NCBI GenBank assembly: GCA_966250335.1
Contig: CBINGZ010000025.1
Span: 13,801-77,800 of the forward strand
Source of the DNA: OLB7 sp966250335
GTDB lineage: Bacteria; Bacteroidota; Ignavibacteria; OLB7
Reading direction: 5' to 3'
DNA: 64,000 nt
Every line of letters starts with the position of its first letter. Position 1 is the stretch's first letter. Shown here piece after piece: positions 8,316-17,959 of this stretch. The translations under genes and the position numbers were made by a program. The notes under the pieces were generated by a model. That model was given only the letters and a program-made list of their open reading frames with translations, was not told where the DNA came from and did no database searches.

Positions 8316-8843
8316 ATGACAACGACAAACCAGGAACGAGGTCTCGCCGATCAGCTCGATCGGGCTCTCTCCCCCCACGCATTCGTCCGCATGAACGCGG
8401 TTCCCGATGTCGCCGTGCCGGTCAACGTCAGCGCCGTCTGGCGGCGGCGCACATGGAACACGAACCGCGCCGTGGTGATGGTCCCGTTCATCGATGCGGG
8501 GGATCATCCCGGCGAGTTCGCCAGAAATATCAGAATGGAGATAGGAAAGGCGGTGGGCTACAAGGCGTTCTTTTATCCGGTGGGGCTTCAGCTCGTCATG
8601 TGCGGCAGCGGATTCCTGGAGAAGGCGCTGGGACTGGAGAAGTTCGTGGACAAGATCGACAACCAGCGGGTGGTGCTTCAGAGCATCCATGCCGTCGACT
8701 TCTCCGTCGGTCGCTGCCTTTCGGTCCGCACGTACGGCCAGGTCGTCACCGGAAGATTTCAGGATGCGATAGAACTCGGCATCAGGAACTGCCTCAAGGG
8801 ATTTTCGGGAGTGGGAGATCCCCCGGTATCAGCGAGTATATAA
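8316..8843 (+). CDS. Conserved-looking protein of unknown function, 175 residues
   Basis: I do not recognise this family. The protein starts MTTTNQERGLADQLDRALSP and contains a compact alpha/beta-looking sequence with VWRRRTWNTNRAVVMVPFID, AVGYKAFFYPVGLQLVMCG, and DFSVGRCLSVRTYGQVVTG. It has no signal peptide and no membrane segment. An ATG at 8259 would add 19 residues rich in aromatic and basic residues that look non-coding, so 8316 is preferred. It lies between the OpuC permease and the binding-protein gene on the same strand, and its 3' end overlaps the convergent GNAT gene by 50 bp. Confidence 0.6.
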   Translation: MTTTNQERGLADQLDRALSPHAFVRMNAVPDVAVPVNVSAVWRRRTWNTNRAVVMVPFIDAGDHPGEFARNIRMEIGKAVGYKAFFYPVGLQLVMCGSGFLEKALGLEKFVDKIDNQRVVLQSIHAVDFSVGRCLSVRTYGQVVTGRFQDAIELGIRNCLKGFSGVGDPPVSASI

Positions 8844-9354
8844 CCGCATCGTGCGGGACGCCGTGCAGCAGCAGCCTGTTGCGCAGGATCCCCTCGCGGG
8901 TTCCCCCCGTCCGTTCCGCCACGCGCTGGCTGGCGATGTTGCGGACGGAGGCCAGGATCTCCACACGATAGAATCGCAGTTCGTCGAGCGCGAACCGGGC
9001 GGCCAGGCGCGCGGCTCCCGTCGCCGTCCCCCGCCGGGTCGACGTGCTTCTGACCCAGTACCCCAGGTTCACGATCTTATCCTTCGTCCGCAGAGCGTCG
9101 ATCCCCACCCCCCCGAGGAACCTGCCGCCGGCCGACTCGAAGATCGCGAACTGGAACTCGCGTCCCTCCCTCCACCCCTCCATGCAGTGAGCGATCCAGC
9201 TCTCGGCCTCCTGACGGCAGTAGCCGGGGTGACACCATTCGAGCCACGGATAGACATCGCTCACCGACTCTATGGCGGCGGCGGTCAGCGAGCCGACGTC
9301 CTCCGGTGTGTAGGGACGTATCGTAATCAGACCGTCGGTGAACTCCGATTCCAT
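8794..9354 (-). CDS. GNAT acetyltransferase, RimJ/RimL group
   Basis: A 186-residue protein beginning with IRPYTPEDVGSL, as in RimJ/RimL-type N-acetyltransferases. It has the strand NLGYWVRSTSTRRGTATGAA, in which the R-x-x-G-x-A/G acetyl-CoA pyrophosphate loop is visible, followed by LRFYRVEILASVRNIASQRV and RTGGTREGILRNRLLLHG. It transfers an acetyl group from acetyl-CoA to an amine; the target (ribosomal protein, amino sugar or small molecule) cannot be told. It interrupts the OpuC cluster in opposite orientation. Confidence 0.88.
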   Translation of the reverse strand: MESEFTDGLITIRPYTPEDVGSLTAAAIESVSDVYPWLEWCHPGYCRQEAESWIAHCMEGWREGREFQFAIFESAGGRFLGGVGIDALRTKDKIVNLGYWVRSTSTRRGTATGAARLAARFALDELRFYRVEILASVRNIASQRVAERTGGTREGILRNRLLLHGVPHDAVIYSLIPGDLPLPKIP

Positions 9355-9471
9355 GCGATCCTCCTTCTCCCTCTTCCCGCTCCGTCGTTCGATCGGGGGG
9401 TCGCGGTCGGAGGAATATAGAGGATGCGGGAATCGCTTCCTATCTTCACCCCCACACGCCGAGGGTTATCG

Positions 9472-10365
9472 ATGCGCCGACTCCTCTTCATTCTCCTCCT
9501 GGCCATGCTCCCGTTGGGATGCGCCCGCGATCAAAAGATCGTGGTGGGAGCAAAAGCCTTTACCGAGGGATATCTCCTGGGGCACATGGCCGCGATACTT
9601 CTGGAGGATGCGGGCTACGGCGTTGAGGAACAGTTCGGCGTGAAGTCGTCGGCCATGCGGTCGGCGCTGGAATCGGGGCAGGTCGATCTCTACTTCGAGT
9701 ATACGGGGACCGCCTACACGGTCTATGCCCACGGGAAGGACCCCGCCGTGATGAGCGACTCGGCCCGCGTCCTCGCCGCCGTGCGGGAGTTCGACCGGCG
9801 CGAGCACGATCTGGTCTGGCTGGCCCCGATCCCCTTCGACAACACCTACACCCTCCTGATGCGGCGGACCGAATCGGAGCGGCGGGGGATCAGATCGCTC
9901 TCCGATCTGTCGACGGCCCTTGCGCGCGGGGAACGCCTCGTCGTCGCCGTCGACGCGGAATTCCGCGAGCGGCCGGACGGGATGAAGGCGATGCTGAAGC
10001 ATTACGGCTTCCCCGGGATCGACGTCACGGCGCTTGATGCCGGGCTCATCTACGGCGCGCTCGCCGAAGGGGAAATCGATGTCGGAATGGGATATTCCAC
10101 CGACGGTCAGATCGCCGCGCTCGACCTTGTATCGCTTTCCGACGATCGCAGGTTCTTCCCGGCGTACAACCCCGCGGCCGTGGTGCGCGCCGAGGCCCTG
10201 GCCCGCCGCCCCGCCATACGGGAGGTGCTGGAGAGCCTGAACCGGCGACTCGATACCGAAACGATCCGCAGGCTGAACGCGGAGGTGAACATGAAGCATC
10301 GCGACCCAAGAAAGGTGGCGATGAGGTTCCTGCGGGGGCTCCCGCAGGAGGGGGAGACCCGTTAG
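9472..10365 (+). CDS. opuCC: Osmoprotectant-binding lipoprotein (OpuCC/ProX-like)
   Basis: A 297-residue protein starting MRRLLFILLLAMLPLGC, a lipoprotein signal with the acylated cysteine at residue 17. The mature protein has VVGAKAFTEGYLLGHMAA, then DLYFEYTGTAY and a GEIDVGMGYSTDGQIAALDL segment, the standard motifs of the OpuAC/ProX substrate-binding family for quaternary amines. It should deliver betaine-like osmolytes to the permeases encoded at 6884-8193. The longer frame from 9424 would place 16 unlikely residues before the signal. Its stop overlaps the convergent acidic gene by 4 bp. Confidence 0.9.
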   Translation: MRRLLFILLLAMLPLGCARDQKIVVGAKAFTEGYLLGHMAAILLEDAGYGVEEQFGVKSSAMRSALESGQVDLYFEYTGTAYTVYAHGKDPAVMSDSARVLAAVREFDRREHDLVWLAPIPFDNTYTLLMRRTESERRGIRSLSDLSTALARGERLVVAVDAEFRERPDGMKAMLKHYGFPGIDVTALDAGLIYGALAEGEIDVGMGYSTDGQIAALDLVSLSDDRRFFPAYNPAAVVRAEALARRPAIREVLESLNRRLDTETIRRLNAEVNMKHRDPRKVAMRFLRGLPQEGETR

Positions 10366-10649
10366 TCCCCGCCCCCCACGTCGATCAGTTTTCCGTCGAT
10401 GTAGTCGTCGTTCGAGGTTCCGGTCACGTCGGTCGGTTCGGCGTGATCGGGGCCCACCGAGTGCTCGCGCGCCGGGCTCTTCTCATCCAGCGGAAGCTGC
10501 TGTTCGTCGAGATCGGATTCGGTTCCGTAGGCGGTCTGATCCGGGTCGGGGAGATGCGCGTTCTCCTGCGAGTCGGGGTTCAACGGCTCCATCTGCCGCT
10601 CCTCGTTCGTGACCGCTCCGTCCGGCGTCTCCTTCGTCTGCTTGCCCAT
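10362..10649 (-). CDS. Small acidic hydrophilic protein, unknown function
   Basis: A 95-residue protein rich in Asp, Glu, Gln, Asn, Pro and Ser with almost no hydrophobic core (for example SQENAHLPDPDQTAYGTESD). It is probably intrinsically disordered. It has no recognised domain. The ATG at 10649 is preceded on the minus strand by GGAGGCCGATATA, giving a plausible ribosome site. It converges on the binding-protein gene with a 4-bp overlap. No function can be assigned. Confidence 0.55.
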   Translation of the reverse strand: MGKQTKETPDGAVTNEERQMEPLNPDSQENAHLPDPDQTAYGTESDLDEQQLPLDEKSPAREHSVGPDHAEPTDVTGTSNDDYIDGKLIDVGGGD

Positions 10650-10810
10650 TATATCGGCCTCCGTCTATTGTTCATCAACACGACAATTGTATCGGGAACA
10701 ACATTCCGGGGGCCGCGCGGATTCCCGCGCCCGCCAACGATGAGGGCCGGGCGCCGCATCGAGCGACATCCGGCCCCATATCGTGAGCGCCGTGGAACGC
10801 CTCCATCGTC

Positions 10811-12292
10811 TCAGACCTTTTCCCAGCGGGTTCCTTCCTTGCCGTCCTCCAGAGCGATCCCGATCGACTTGAGGCGGTCGCGGATCGCGTCGGCGCTGGC
10901 GAAATCCTTCCGCCCCCTGGCTTCCTTCCTGAGCTCTATCAGCAGCTCCACAAGGTCGCCCGTCAGCGCGCCGTCGTCGGTCGCCGGGTCCTCGGCGAAG
11001 AGGTTCAGGCCGAGTATCCGGTCGTAGGCGGTCTCCAGCGCATCGGCGTACGAGATAAGCGTCGCCCGGTCGGGGTCGCTCGAGGCGAGCATCTGGTTGA
11101 CCTCGCCGATCCCGGCGGAGAGGGCCCCGATCGCGAGCGGCGTGTTGAAGTCGTCGTCCATCGCGGCCAGGAACTCCTCCATGAAGGCCGGACGGGCTCC
11201 GGAGCGGGGGTCCCCGTTCATGATTCCTCCGCCGTCGATCGCCTCGCGGAGCCGCGTGATCGTCTTCCTGATGCGGTCCAGGCCGGTCCGCGCCGCCGTC
11301 AGCGACTCCAGGTCGAAGTCGAGCGGTGAACGGTAGTGGCTCTGGATGATGAGAAAACGGATCGCCATCGGATCGAATTCGGCGAAGAGATCCTTCAGGT
11401 TCTTCGCGTTGCCGGCGGAGCCTCCCATCTTGTCGCTCCCGATCCGGAGCATGTTGTTGTGCATCCAGTAGCGGACGAAGGGGCGGCCGTTGGCGCTCTG
11501 GCTCTGGGCGATCTCGCACTCGTGGTGGGGGAACATGTTGTCCAGCCCGCCGGCGTGGATATCGAATGTCGTGCCAAGATAGAACTGCGCCATCACGGAG
11601 CACTCCAGATGCCAGCCGGGATATCCCCAGCCCCAGGGGGAGTGCCACTGCATGAAATGCTCCGGCTCCGCCTGCTTCCAGAGGGCGAAATCCTGAGGCG
11701 CGCGCTTCTCCTCCTTCTGCGATATACGTCCGCCGAACTGCTGCTCCTCGCTTTTGCGGTTGGAGAGCCCGCCGTAGGGGACGAACCCATCCTCCGTCCC
11801 GCGCCGCTCGTACTCGGCCACATCGAAGTAGACCGAACCGTTGACCACGTAGGCGAGCCCCTTCTCCACAAGATTCTCCGTCATCTCGATCTGCTGGCGG
11901 ATGAAGTCGGTGGCGTGCGGCGTCCTGTCCGGCCGGAGCACGCCGAGTCTCTCCAGATCCTCCATCCAGCTCTCCTCGTAGGCGGCGGCGATCTCGAACG
12001 GCGAACGGTTCTCGCGCCGCGCCTGGGCCTCCATCTTATCCTCGCCGTCGTCGGCATCGTCGGCCAGGTGCCCCACGTCGGTGATGTTCATCACATACAT
12101 CATGTGGTCGGCGCCGTAGAGATGCATCAGATAGCGACGTACCACATCGAAGGAGATGTAGCTTTTCGCGTGGCCGATATGCATGTGTTTGTAGACGGTC
12201 GGACCGCACCTGTACATCCGGATCAGCTCCGGGTCGATCGGCTGGAACTCCTCCTTGGTCCGCGTCAGCGTGTTGTAAATGCTCAGTCCCAT
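10811..12292 (-). CDS. cysS: Cysteinyl-tRNA synthetase with altered KMSKS loop
   Basis: A class I synthetase of 493 residues that charges tRNA-Cys. Visible features are MGLSIYNTLTRTKEEF at the start, the zinc cysteine in YRCGPTVY, the HIGH motif (HIGHAKSY), WHLECSVMA and HHECEIAQS supplying the other zinc ligands, and a C-terminal helical anticodon-binding region. The KMSKS loop reads DKMGGSAGNAKNLKDLF, so the second lysine is replaced by glycine. The ATG at 12292 matches the family start; the frame extends to 12457 but the extra 55 residues are arginine-rich and unlike the family. Confidence 0.95.
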   Translation of the reverse strand: MGLSIYNTLTRTKEEFQPIDPELIRMYRCGPTVYKHMHIGHAKSYISFDVVRRYLMHLYGADHMMYVMNITDVGHLADDADDGEDKMEAQARRENRSPFEIAAAYEESWMEDLERLGVLRPDRTPHATDFIRQQIEMTENLVEKGLAYVVNGSVYFDVAEYERRGTEDGFVPYGGLSNRKSEEQQFGGRISQKEEKRAPQDFALWKQAEPEHFMQWHSPWGWGYPGWHLECSVMAQFYLGTTFDIHAGGLDNMFPHHECEIAQSQSANGRPFVRYWMHNNMLRIGSDKMGGSAGNAKNLKDLFAEFDPMAIRFLIIQSHYRSPLDFDLESLTAARTGLDRIRKTITRLREAIDGGGIMNGDPRSGARPAFMEEFLAAMDDDFNTPLAIGALSAGIGEVNQMLASSDPDRATLISYADALETAYDRILGLNLFAEDPATDDGALTGDLVELLIELRKEARGRKDFASADAIRDRLKSIGIALEDGKEGTRWEKV

Positions 12293-12456
12293 GGGGATCA
12301 ATGATCTCGTTGAATGATTGTCGCTCTGCGGGAAACGGCCGCTCCGCCGTCGAAGGTGACGGCGGCCTCGGAATCTGTGCGTCCGGATCCGTGGTCGACC
12401 TTCGGCCGGGCTCCGGCGGGGCGTGGACTCCACGCGGAGCGTACGAAGGGCGGCCA

Positions 12457-13155
12457 CTATCTACAGAAGAAATCCCTGATTTCGTGGGAGAGTCGGGCGG
12501 TGGAGATTTTCTCGATCGGATGGGGGGTGCCGGGAAGGATCACGAGCTCGCCGTTCTTCAACTGGCGGTACATCTCGATCGTCTCGTCGATCCCCACCAT
12601 CTGGTCGTGGTCTCCCACGCCGACCCGTACCGGGTGCTCGATCTCCGTAAGATCCTGAAGCGTGACGGCGTTCAGTCGGCCGAGCTCCAGCATCATCCCC
12701 GCCGTGGCCGAGAGGACGTCGCTCCACTCCAGCGGGGCGTGGCGGCGCTTCAGATCGGCGGCGAACTGGGGGACCTTCTCCTCGATCTTCACCGGATCGA
12801 GCATCCTGGTCTCGCGGGCCGCCGACTCCTCGGTCCACCGGAACTTGGTGGCGACGGTGAAGAGCCGCCCCACCCGATCGGGATAATGCCGCGCCAGGTA
12901 GAGCCCGACATACCCTCCCATGCTGTAGCCGAAGATGTCGGCCTTGTCGATCGATTCACGATCCATTCTCTCGAGCACCTGGGCGGCGAACCCGGCGATC
13001 GTGAAGCCGTCCGGCGGGATCGGCTCGCCGCCGTGTCCGCCGAAGTTCATGACGTGGAGGGCCGGTCCCTCCCCGAGAAGGGGGAGCAACGGCTCGAACT
13101 GCTCCGCGGCGCCGAGCGCGCCGTGCAGCAGGAAAAGTGGTCTGGAATCTGCCAT
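12457..13155 (-). CDS. Alpha/beta hydrolase
   Basis: A 232-residue alpha/beta-hydrolase. It has the oxyanion-side motif LFLLHGALG, the nucleophile elbow FGYSMGGYVG (serine), a VGVGDHDQMV aspartate region and a histidine near the C-terminus (GTPHPIEK). The layout matches small MenH/BioH/YbfF-type esterases or thioesterases, but the substrate is unknown. It lies 164 bp upstream of cysS on the same strand. Confidence 0.85.
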   Translation of the reverse strand: MADSRPLFLLHGALGAAEQFEPLLPLLGEGPALHVMNFGGHGGEPIPPDGFTIAGFAAQVLERMDRESIDKADIFGYSMGGYVGLYLARHYPDRVGRLFTVATKFRWTEESAARETRMLDPVKIEEKVPQFAADLKRRHAPLEWSDVLSATAGMMLELGRLNAVTLQDLTEIEHPVRVGVGDHDQMVGIDETIEMYRQLKNGELVILPGTPHPIEKISTARLSHEIRDFFCR

Positions 13156-13239
13156 GATGGTCGTTGTGAAAGAAACTGCGCCCGGACCTCGCGGTCCGGT
13201 CCCCGAGGATCGATAAGATACCTCCCAGGCCGATAGACC

Positions 13240-13770
13240 CTATCCTCTCGGCATCGCCGCACTCGCACGGCGTCCCTCGGCGTGGTCGCGGTCGGCCACG
13301 CTCTCCTCACGCATCAGCTTGAGGGCGTGGGGGATGACGGGAAGTATCACATCGAGACATTCCCTGACGGCGGCAGGCGCCCCCGGCAGGTTCACGATCA
13401 GCGTGCGCCCGGCGATGCCGCAGACGCCGCGCGAGAGCATCGCGAACCTTGTGCGCGCCAGCGAGGCGGAACGCATCGCCTCCGAAAGAGAGTCGGCGCG
13501 CCTGTCGATCACCTTCAGGGTCGCCTCCGGTGTGATGTCGCGCGGAGCGAACCCCGTGCCCCCGACGGTGAGGACGAGCGCCACGTCCTCGGCGACGCAC
13601 GAGGCAAGAAGCGCCCGGATGCGGTCGTAGTCGTCCGGAATGATCTCGCTTCGGATCAGGGAGAAGGTCTCGACGTCGAGCATCGAGGCCGCTTCCGGGC
13701 CGGAGAGGTCGATCCTCTCGCCGGCCGCGGATCTATCGCTTACGGTGATAATGACTGCCGTATGTTTCAT
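13240..13770 (-). CDS. mog: Molybdopterin adenylyltransferase, MogA/MoaB family
   Basis: A 176-residue protein with the MoCF-binding motif LTVGGTGFAPRDITPEAT, preceded by IIPDDYDRIRALL and followed by the NLPGAPAAVRECLDVI segment. These are the features of MogA/MoaB proteins, which adenylylate molybdopterin before metal insertion. An upstream in-frame TTG at 13779 is possible, but the ATG at 13770 (MKHTAVIITVSDR) fits the family better. The other cofactor gene in this window, moaC, lies 47 kb away, so the pathway genes are scattered. Confidence 0.88.
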   Translation of the reverse strand: MKHTAVIITVSDRSAAGERIDLSGPEAASMLDVETFSLIRSEIIPDDYDRIRALLASCVAEDVALVLTVGGTGFAPRDITPEATLKVIDRRADSLSEAMRSASLARTRFAMLSRGVCGIAGRTLIVNLPGAPAAVRECLDVILPVIPHALKLMREESVADRDHAEGRRASAAMPRG

Positions 13771-13842
13771 GCCGTTCAAGTGTGATGTCGTTCCCCTTCG
13801 GGAGCGCCGCCGAAGAGAGGGGGCGCCGGAGCGGTTTCCCTC

Positions 13843-14720
<878 letters not shown>

Positions 14721-14724
<4 letters not shown>

Positions 14725-15932
14725 CGCCTGGGCGCCTTGGTCAGCTTCATCGTCGCGTCGAACTCCTTCCCCTCGCGCAGGACCCTGAGCCGCAGGCTGT
14801 CTCCTACGCGCGAGTCGGTGATGATCGTGACCGCCTGATCCTCCCCCTTGACCGCCGTGCCGTTGATGGAGACGATCACGTCGCCGGGCTGGAGTCCGGC
14901 GGTCGCGGCCGGGGAGCCCTGGGAGATCTCGACGATCACCACGCCATCCTTGGTCTCAAGCCCCAGATAGCGGGCCACGCGGTCGTCGATCTGCTGGATG
15001 TTCATCCCGGTCCAGAAGTCGCGATCGATCCCTCCCCCCGATCTCAACTGGTCGACGATCGCCTTCACCCTGTTGGAGGGGACGCCGAACCCGATGCCGA
15101 TCGAGCCCGCCCCCTGGCTGCCGTTGGCAGTGGAGTAGATGATCGTGTTCATGGCGATCACCTGCCCGAGCGCGTTGACGAGCGGACCGCCCGAGTTGCC
15201 GGAGGAGATCGCCGCGTCCGTCTGGATCATCCCGCGATATACTCTCCCCTCCTGCGGCTGAAGATCGACCTTCGTGTTGGAGACCACGCCGACGGTGACC
15301 GTCGGTTTGGAGTTGATGTCGAAGAGACCGAAGGGATTGCCGAACGCGATCGCCCATTCCCCGACCACCACATCCTCCGAGTTCGCCAGATCGAGATAGG
15401 GGAGGTTGTTCGCATCGATCTTCAGCAGGGCCACGTCGCTTGTGGGATCGGAGCCGATGATCGTGGCGTCGTACTGCTTGCCGTCGGTCATCGTCACGAT
15501 CACCTTGCTGGCGCTGCCGGCCACATGGTCGTTGGTGATGATGTAGCCATCCCTGGAGATGATGAATCCGGAGCCGAGGCCGTGGACTTCCTGCTTGTAG
15601 GTACGGCCTCCCCTGCGGTCGCGGAACTGGCGGAAGAAGGGATCGTCAAGAAAGATGTCGAAGGGATCGCGATAACGAAGCTCGCGGACCTCCGTGACGT
15701 TGATGCCGACGACGGCGGGGGAGACCTTCTCGACGGCGGCGGTGATGGCGTTGCGACGGCTGCCGGTCACCTGGGCGTTGGCCTCGTCGAGCGAGACCTG
15801 CACCGCGCGACGATCGGTACGGGGGCCGGTGGCGACGCCCGATCCGTTTCCGTTCTGACCGCTGCAGGCGGAGACGCCGATCGCGGTCAGCACGACAGGG
15901 AGCAGGCCCTGAAACAGCGTGAACTTCTTCAT
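14721..15932 (-). CDS. HtrA/DegP-family periplasmic serine protease, one PDZ domain
   Basis: A 403-residue protease. The N-terminus has a lipoprotein-type signal ending VSAC with the cysteine at residue 23, so it may be membrane-anchored. The catalytic triad is visible: H136 (NDHVAG), D166 (TSDVALL) and S247 (SSGNSGGP). One PDZ domain follows (about residues 310-400, AGLQPGDVIVSINGTAV). HtrA proteases degrade or refold damaged envelope proteins. The gene is translationally coupled to lptB. DegS-like one-PDZ architecture is another description. Confidence 0.93.
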
Positions 15933-16157
15933 CGATGCTGAGTTGATTCCGTGTGTTTGGGTTCAAAGATACGCCCGATACGAGACAATCGCCTGAAGTT
16001 TCTCCCGTATACAGACCGAAGCACCGGGCCTGAGGTTCCGACGGAAGGAGCGGAGCGTGTGACATTCGCCGACCGGGTCGGTCTTCTTACAGACCGTGGA
16101 CGGGGCTACGGCCCCGGCGATTGTTTTGCGACGGCTCCCGTGCTATCTTCGTCGGTT

Positions 16158-17156
16158 ATGGAAAAACGCCAAGGCAGCCTCCCGACTCCGCTATCGGAAC
16201 GGAGCGCGGAGGATCGGGAACCGGAGCCGATCGTCAGCGTCGTCATCCCCCTGCTGGACGAATCCGAGTCGCTGCCGGAACTTGCGGCACGGCTGGAGAA
16301 GGTCCTGAGGGAGATGGTCGGCGACCGTTACGAAGTGATCTTCGTGGATGACGGTTCCAGAGATTCCTCATTCGAGGTCATCCGCGGTCTCAACCGCAGG
16401 AACCCGCGGTTTCACGCGGTCCGTTTCCGCACCAACTACGGGAAGTCGGCGGCGCTCGCCGTCGGGTTCGCGCGTGTTCGCGGCACCTACATCTTCACGA
16501 TGGACGCCGACCTTCAGGACGACCCGTCGGAGCTCCCCAGAATGCTGGAGATGCTCGACGGCGGCTACGACCTGATCTCCGGCTGGAAACGGAAACGGAA
16601 CGATCCGTGGCACAAGACGATCCCCTCGCGGTTCTTCAATTCGGTGGTGCGCTCCGTTACCGGGCTCGATATCCACGATTTCAACTGCGGACTGAAGGTC
16701 TACCGGCGGGAAGTCCTCCCCCATCTGGCCGTCTACGGCGAGATGCACCGCTATCTGCCGGCGCAGGCGCACTGGCAGGGGTTCCGGGTCGGGGAGATCG
16801 CCGTGGAGCATCATCCGCGCAAACATGGGGTCTCCAAGTTCGGGCTCAGCCGCTTCGTCAAGGGCTTCCTCGATCTGATGACCCTTGTTCTGACCACGAA
16901 ATATTCCACGCGCCCGCTCCATGTCTTCGGAACGGTGGGGACGGCGGTCGCGTCGATAGGATTTCTGATCGATCTCTGGCTCACCGTCGAATGGTTTCTG
17001 GGATGGACTACTCTCACGAACCGGCCTCTGGCGCTTCTGGGCGTTCTGATGATCATCGTGGGCGTGCAACTGATATCGATCGGCCTGATCGGCGAGATGA
17101 TCGCCAAGAACTCCTTAAGCAACGCGCAGTATTCAATTCGCGAGTCATTGGAATGA
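16158..17156 (+). CDS. GT2 glycosyltransferase, DPM1/GtrB-like, membrane-anchored
   Basis: A 332-residue protein with a GT-A domain: VSVVIPLLDESESLPEL at the start, VIFVDDGSRDSS, the metal-binding FTMDADLQDDP and a conserved HPRKHGVSKFGLSRF. Two C-terminal membrane segments follow (about residues 255-325). This is the layout of polyprenyl-phosphate glycosyltransferases such as GtrB/ArnC, which load a sugar on undecaprenyl phosphate. ATG 16158 is chosen because the frame upstream (to 15951) is not family-like. Its stop overlaps the next gene by 4 bp. Confidence 0.9.
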   Translation: MEKRQGSLPTPLSERSAEDREPEPIVSVVIPLLDESESLPELAARLEKVLREMVGDRYEVIFVDDGSRDSSFEVIRGLNRRNPRFHAVRFRTNYGKSAALAVGFARVRGTYIFTMDADLQDDPSELPRMLEMLDGGYDLISGWKRKRNDPWHKTIPSRFFNSVVRSVTGLDIHDFNCGLKVYRREVLPHLAVYGEMHRYLPAQAHWQGFRVGEIAVEHHPRKHGVSKFGLSRFVKGFLDLMTLVLTTKYSTRPLHVFGTVGTAVASIGFLIDLWLTVEWFLGWTTLTNRPLALLGVLMIIVGVQLISIGLIGEMIAKNSLSNAQYSIRESLE

Positions 17157-17926
17157 GAACCAATCCCCAGCGTATCGTTCGTCTCCTTATCCTCCTGTTC
17201 GTCACATTGACACTCACGACGGTTGAATCCCCGGCGCAGATCGCGCTCCGTCCGTCGCTCGGCGTTCAGACGATGTGGTTCAACGGAGCAAACGACATCA
17301 AGCAGCCGATCAGCCCCGGCGCCGACCGTGAGCTTCCTCTGGGAGGAGGGATGAACGGCACCCATCCGGGACTCCAGATCCAGCTCGACCTCTTCCCCTC
17401 CGCCGAGAGCATGTTCCACTTCCCGATCGTCCTGGAGGCGTACTCGCTGGTGGGAAAGACCACCTTCGCCGCCTCGCCGGTGTCGGAACCGAGAAAGCGG
17501 AGATGGCTCTTCCGGCATTCGGCCGAGGTCTACTCCGTGGGAGCAGGGTTCACCATGAATTTCTTCGAGGGGCTCCCGACCGTCTACATGTCGGTGCTCG
17601 GCAAGATGAACTTCATCGGCTCCTCCGAACTCCTCTCCCGGATCTACTTCACCGACAACAATGAGACGGTGAGCGAGCGGACGGTGTTCCCCGATTCGGT
17701 CAGCAAGACCCGCTTCGGCGGCTATATCAAGGTGGGGGCGCAGGTGGAGTTCTTCGAGCCGCTGATGCTCGATTTCAGTTTCGGCTACGGCGCGCTGAAC
17801 ATCGGGGGACGGGAGACCGACCCGGAGCTTCAGCGGAACCTGCTGGTGGTCGACAACCTGCGCCGCGACCCGGAGACGATCGTCGGATATCTCGGGGTCG
17901 GCTTCGGGATCATCTGGAAGCTGTAA
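17153..17926 (+). CDS. Probable outer-membrane beta-barrel protein, unknown function
   Basis: A 257-residue protein with a signal peptide (MRTNPQRIVRLLILLFVTL, cleavage near PAQIA). The mature part has alternating hydrophobic strands with aromatic residues, for example GGYIKVGAQVEFFEPLMLDF, and ends VGFGIIWKL with a hydrophobic C-terminal strand. These are typical of small outer-membrane barrel proteins. No family name can be given. The ATG overlaps the stop of the GT2 gene, suggesting coupled synthesis, perhaps for an envelope glycan pathway. Confidence 0.7.
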   Translation: MRTNPQRIVRLLILLFVTLTLTTVESPAQIALRPSLGVQTMWFNGANDIKQPISPGADRELPLGGGMNGTHPGLQIQLDLFPSAESMFHFPIVLEAYSLVGKTTFAASPVSEPRKRRWLFRHSAEVYSVGAGFTMNFFEGLPTVYMSVLGKMNFIGSSELLSRIYFTDNNETVSERTVFPDSVSKTRFGGYIKVGAQVEFFEPLMLDFSFGYGALNIGGRETDPELQRNLLVVDNLRRDPETIVGYLGVGFGIIWKL

Positions 17927-17959
17927 CAGCACAAGAGAACAGACAGATAGAAGGATCAG

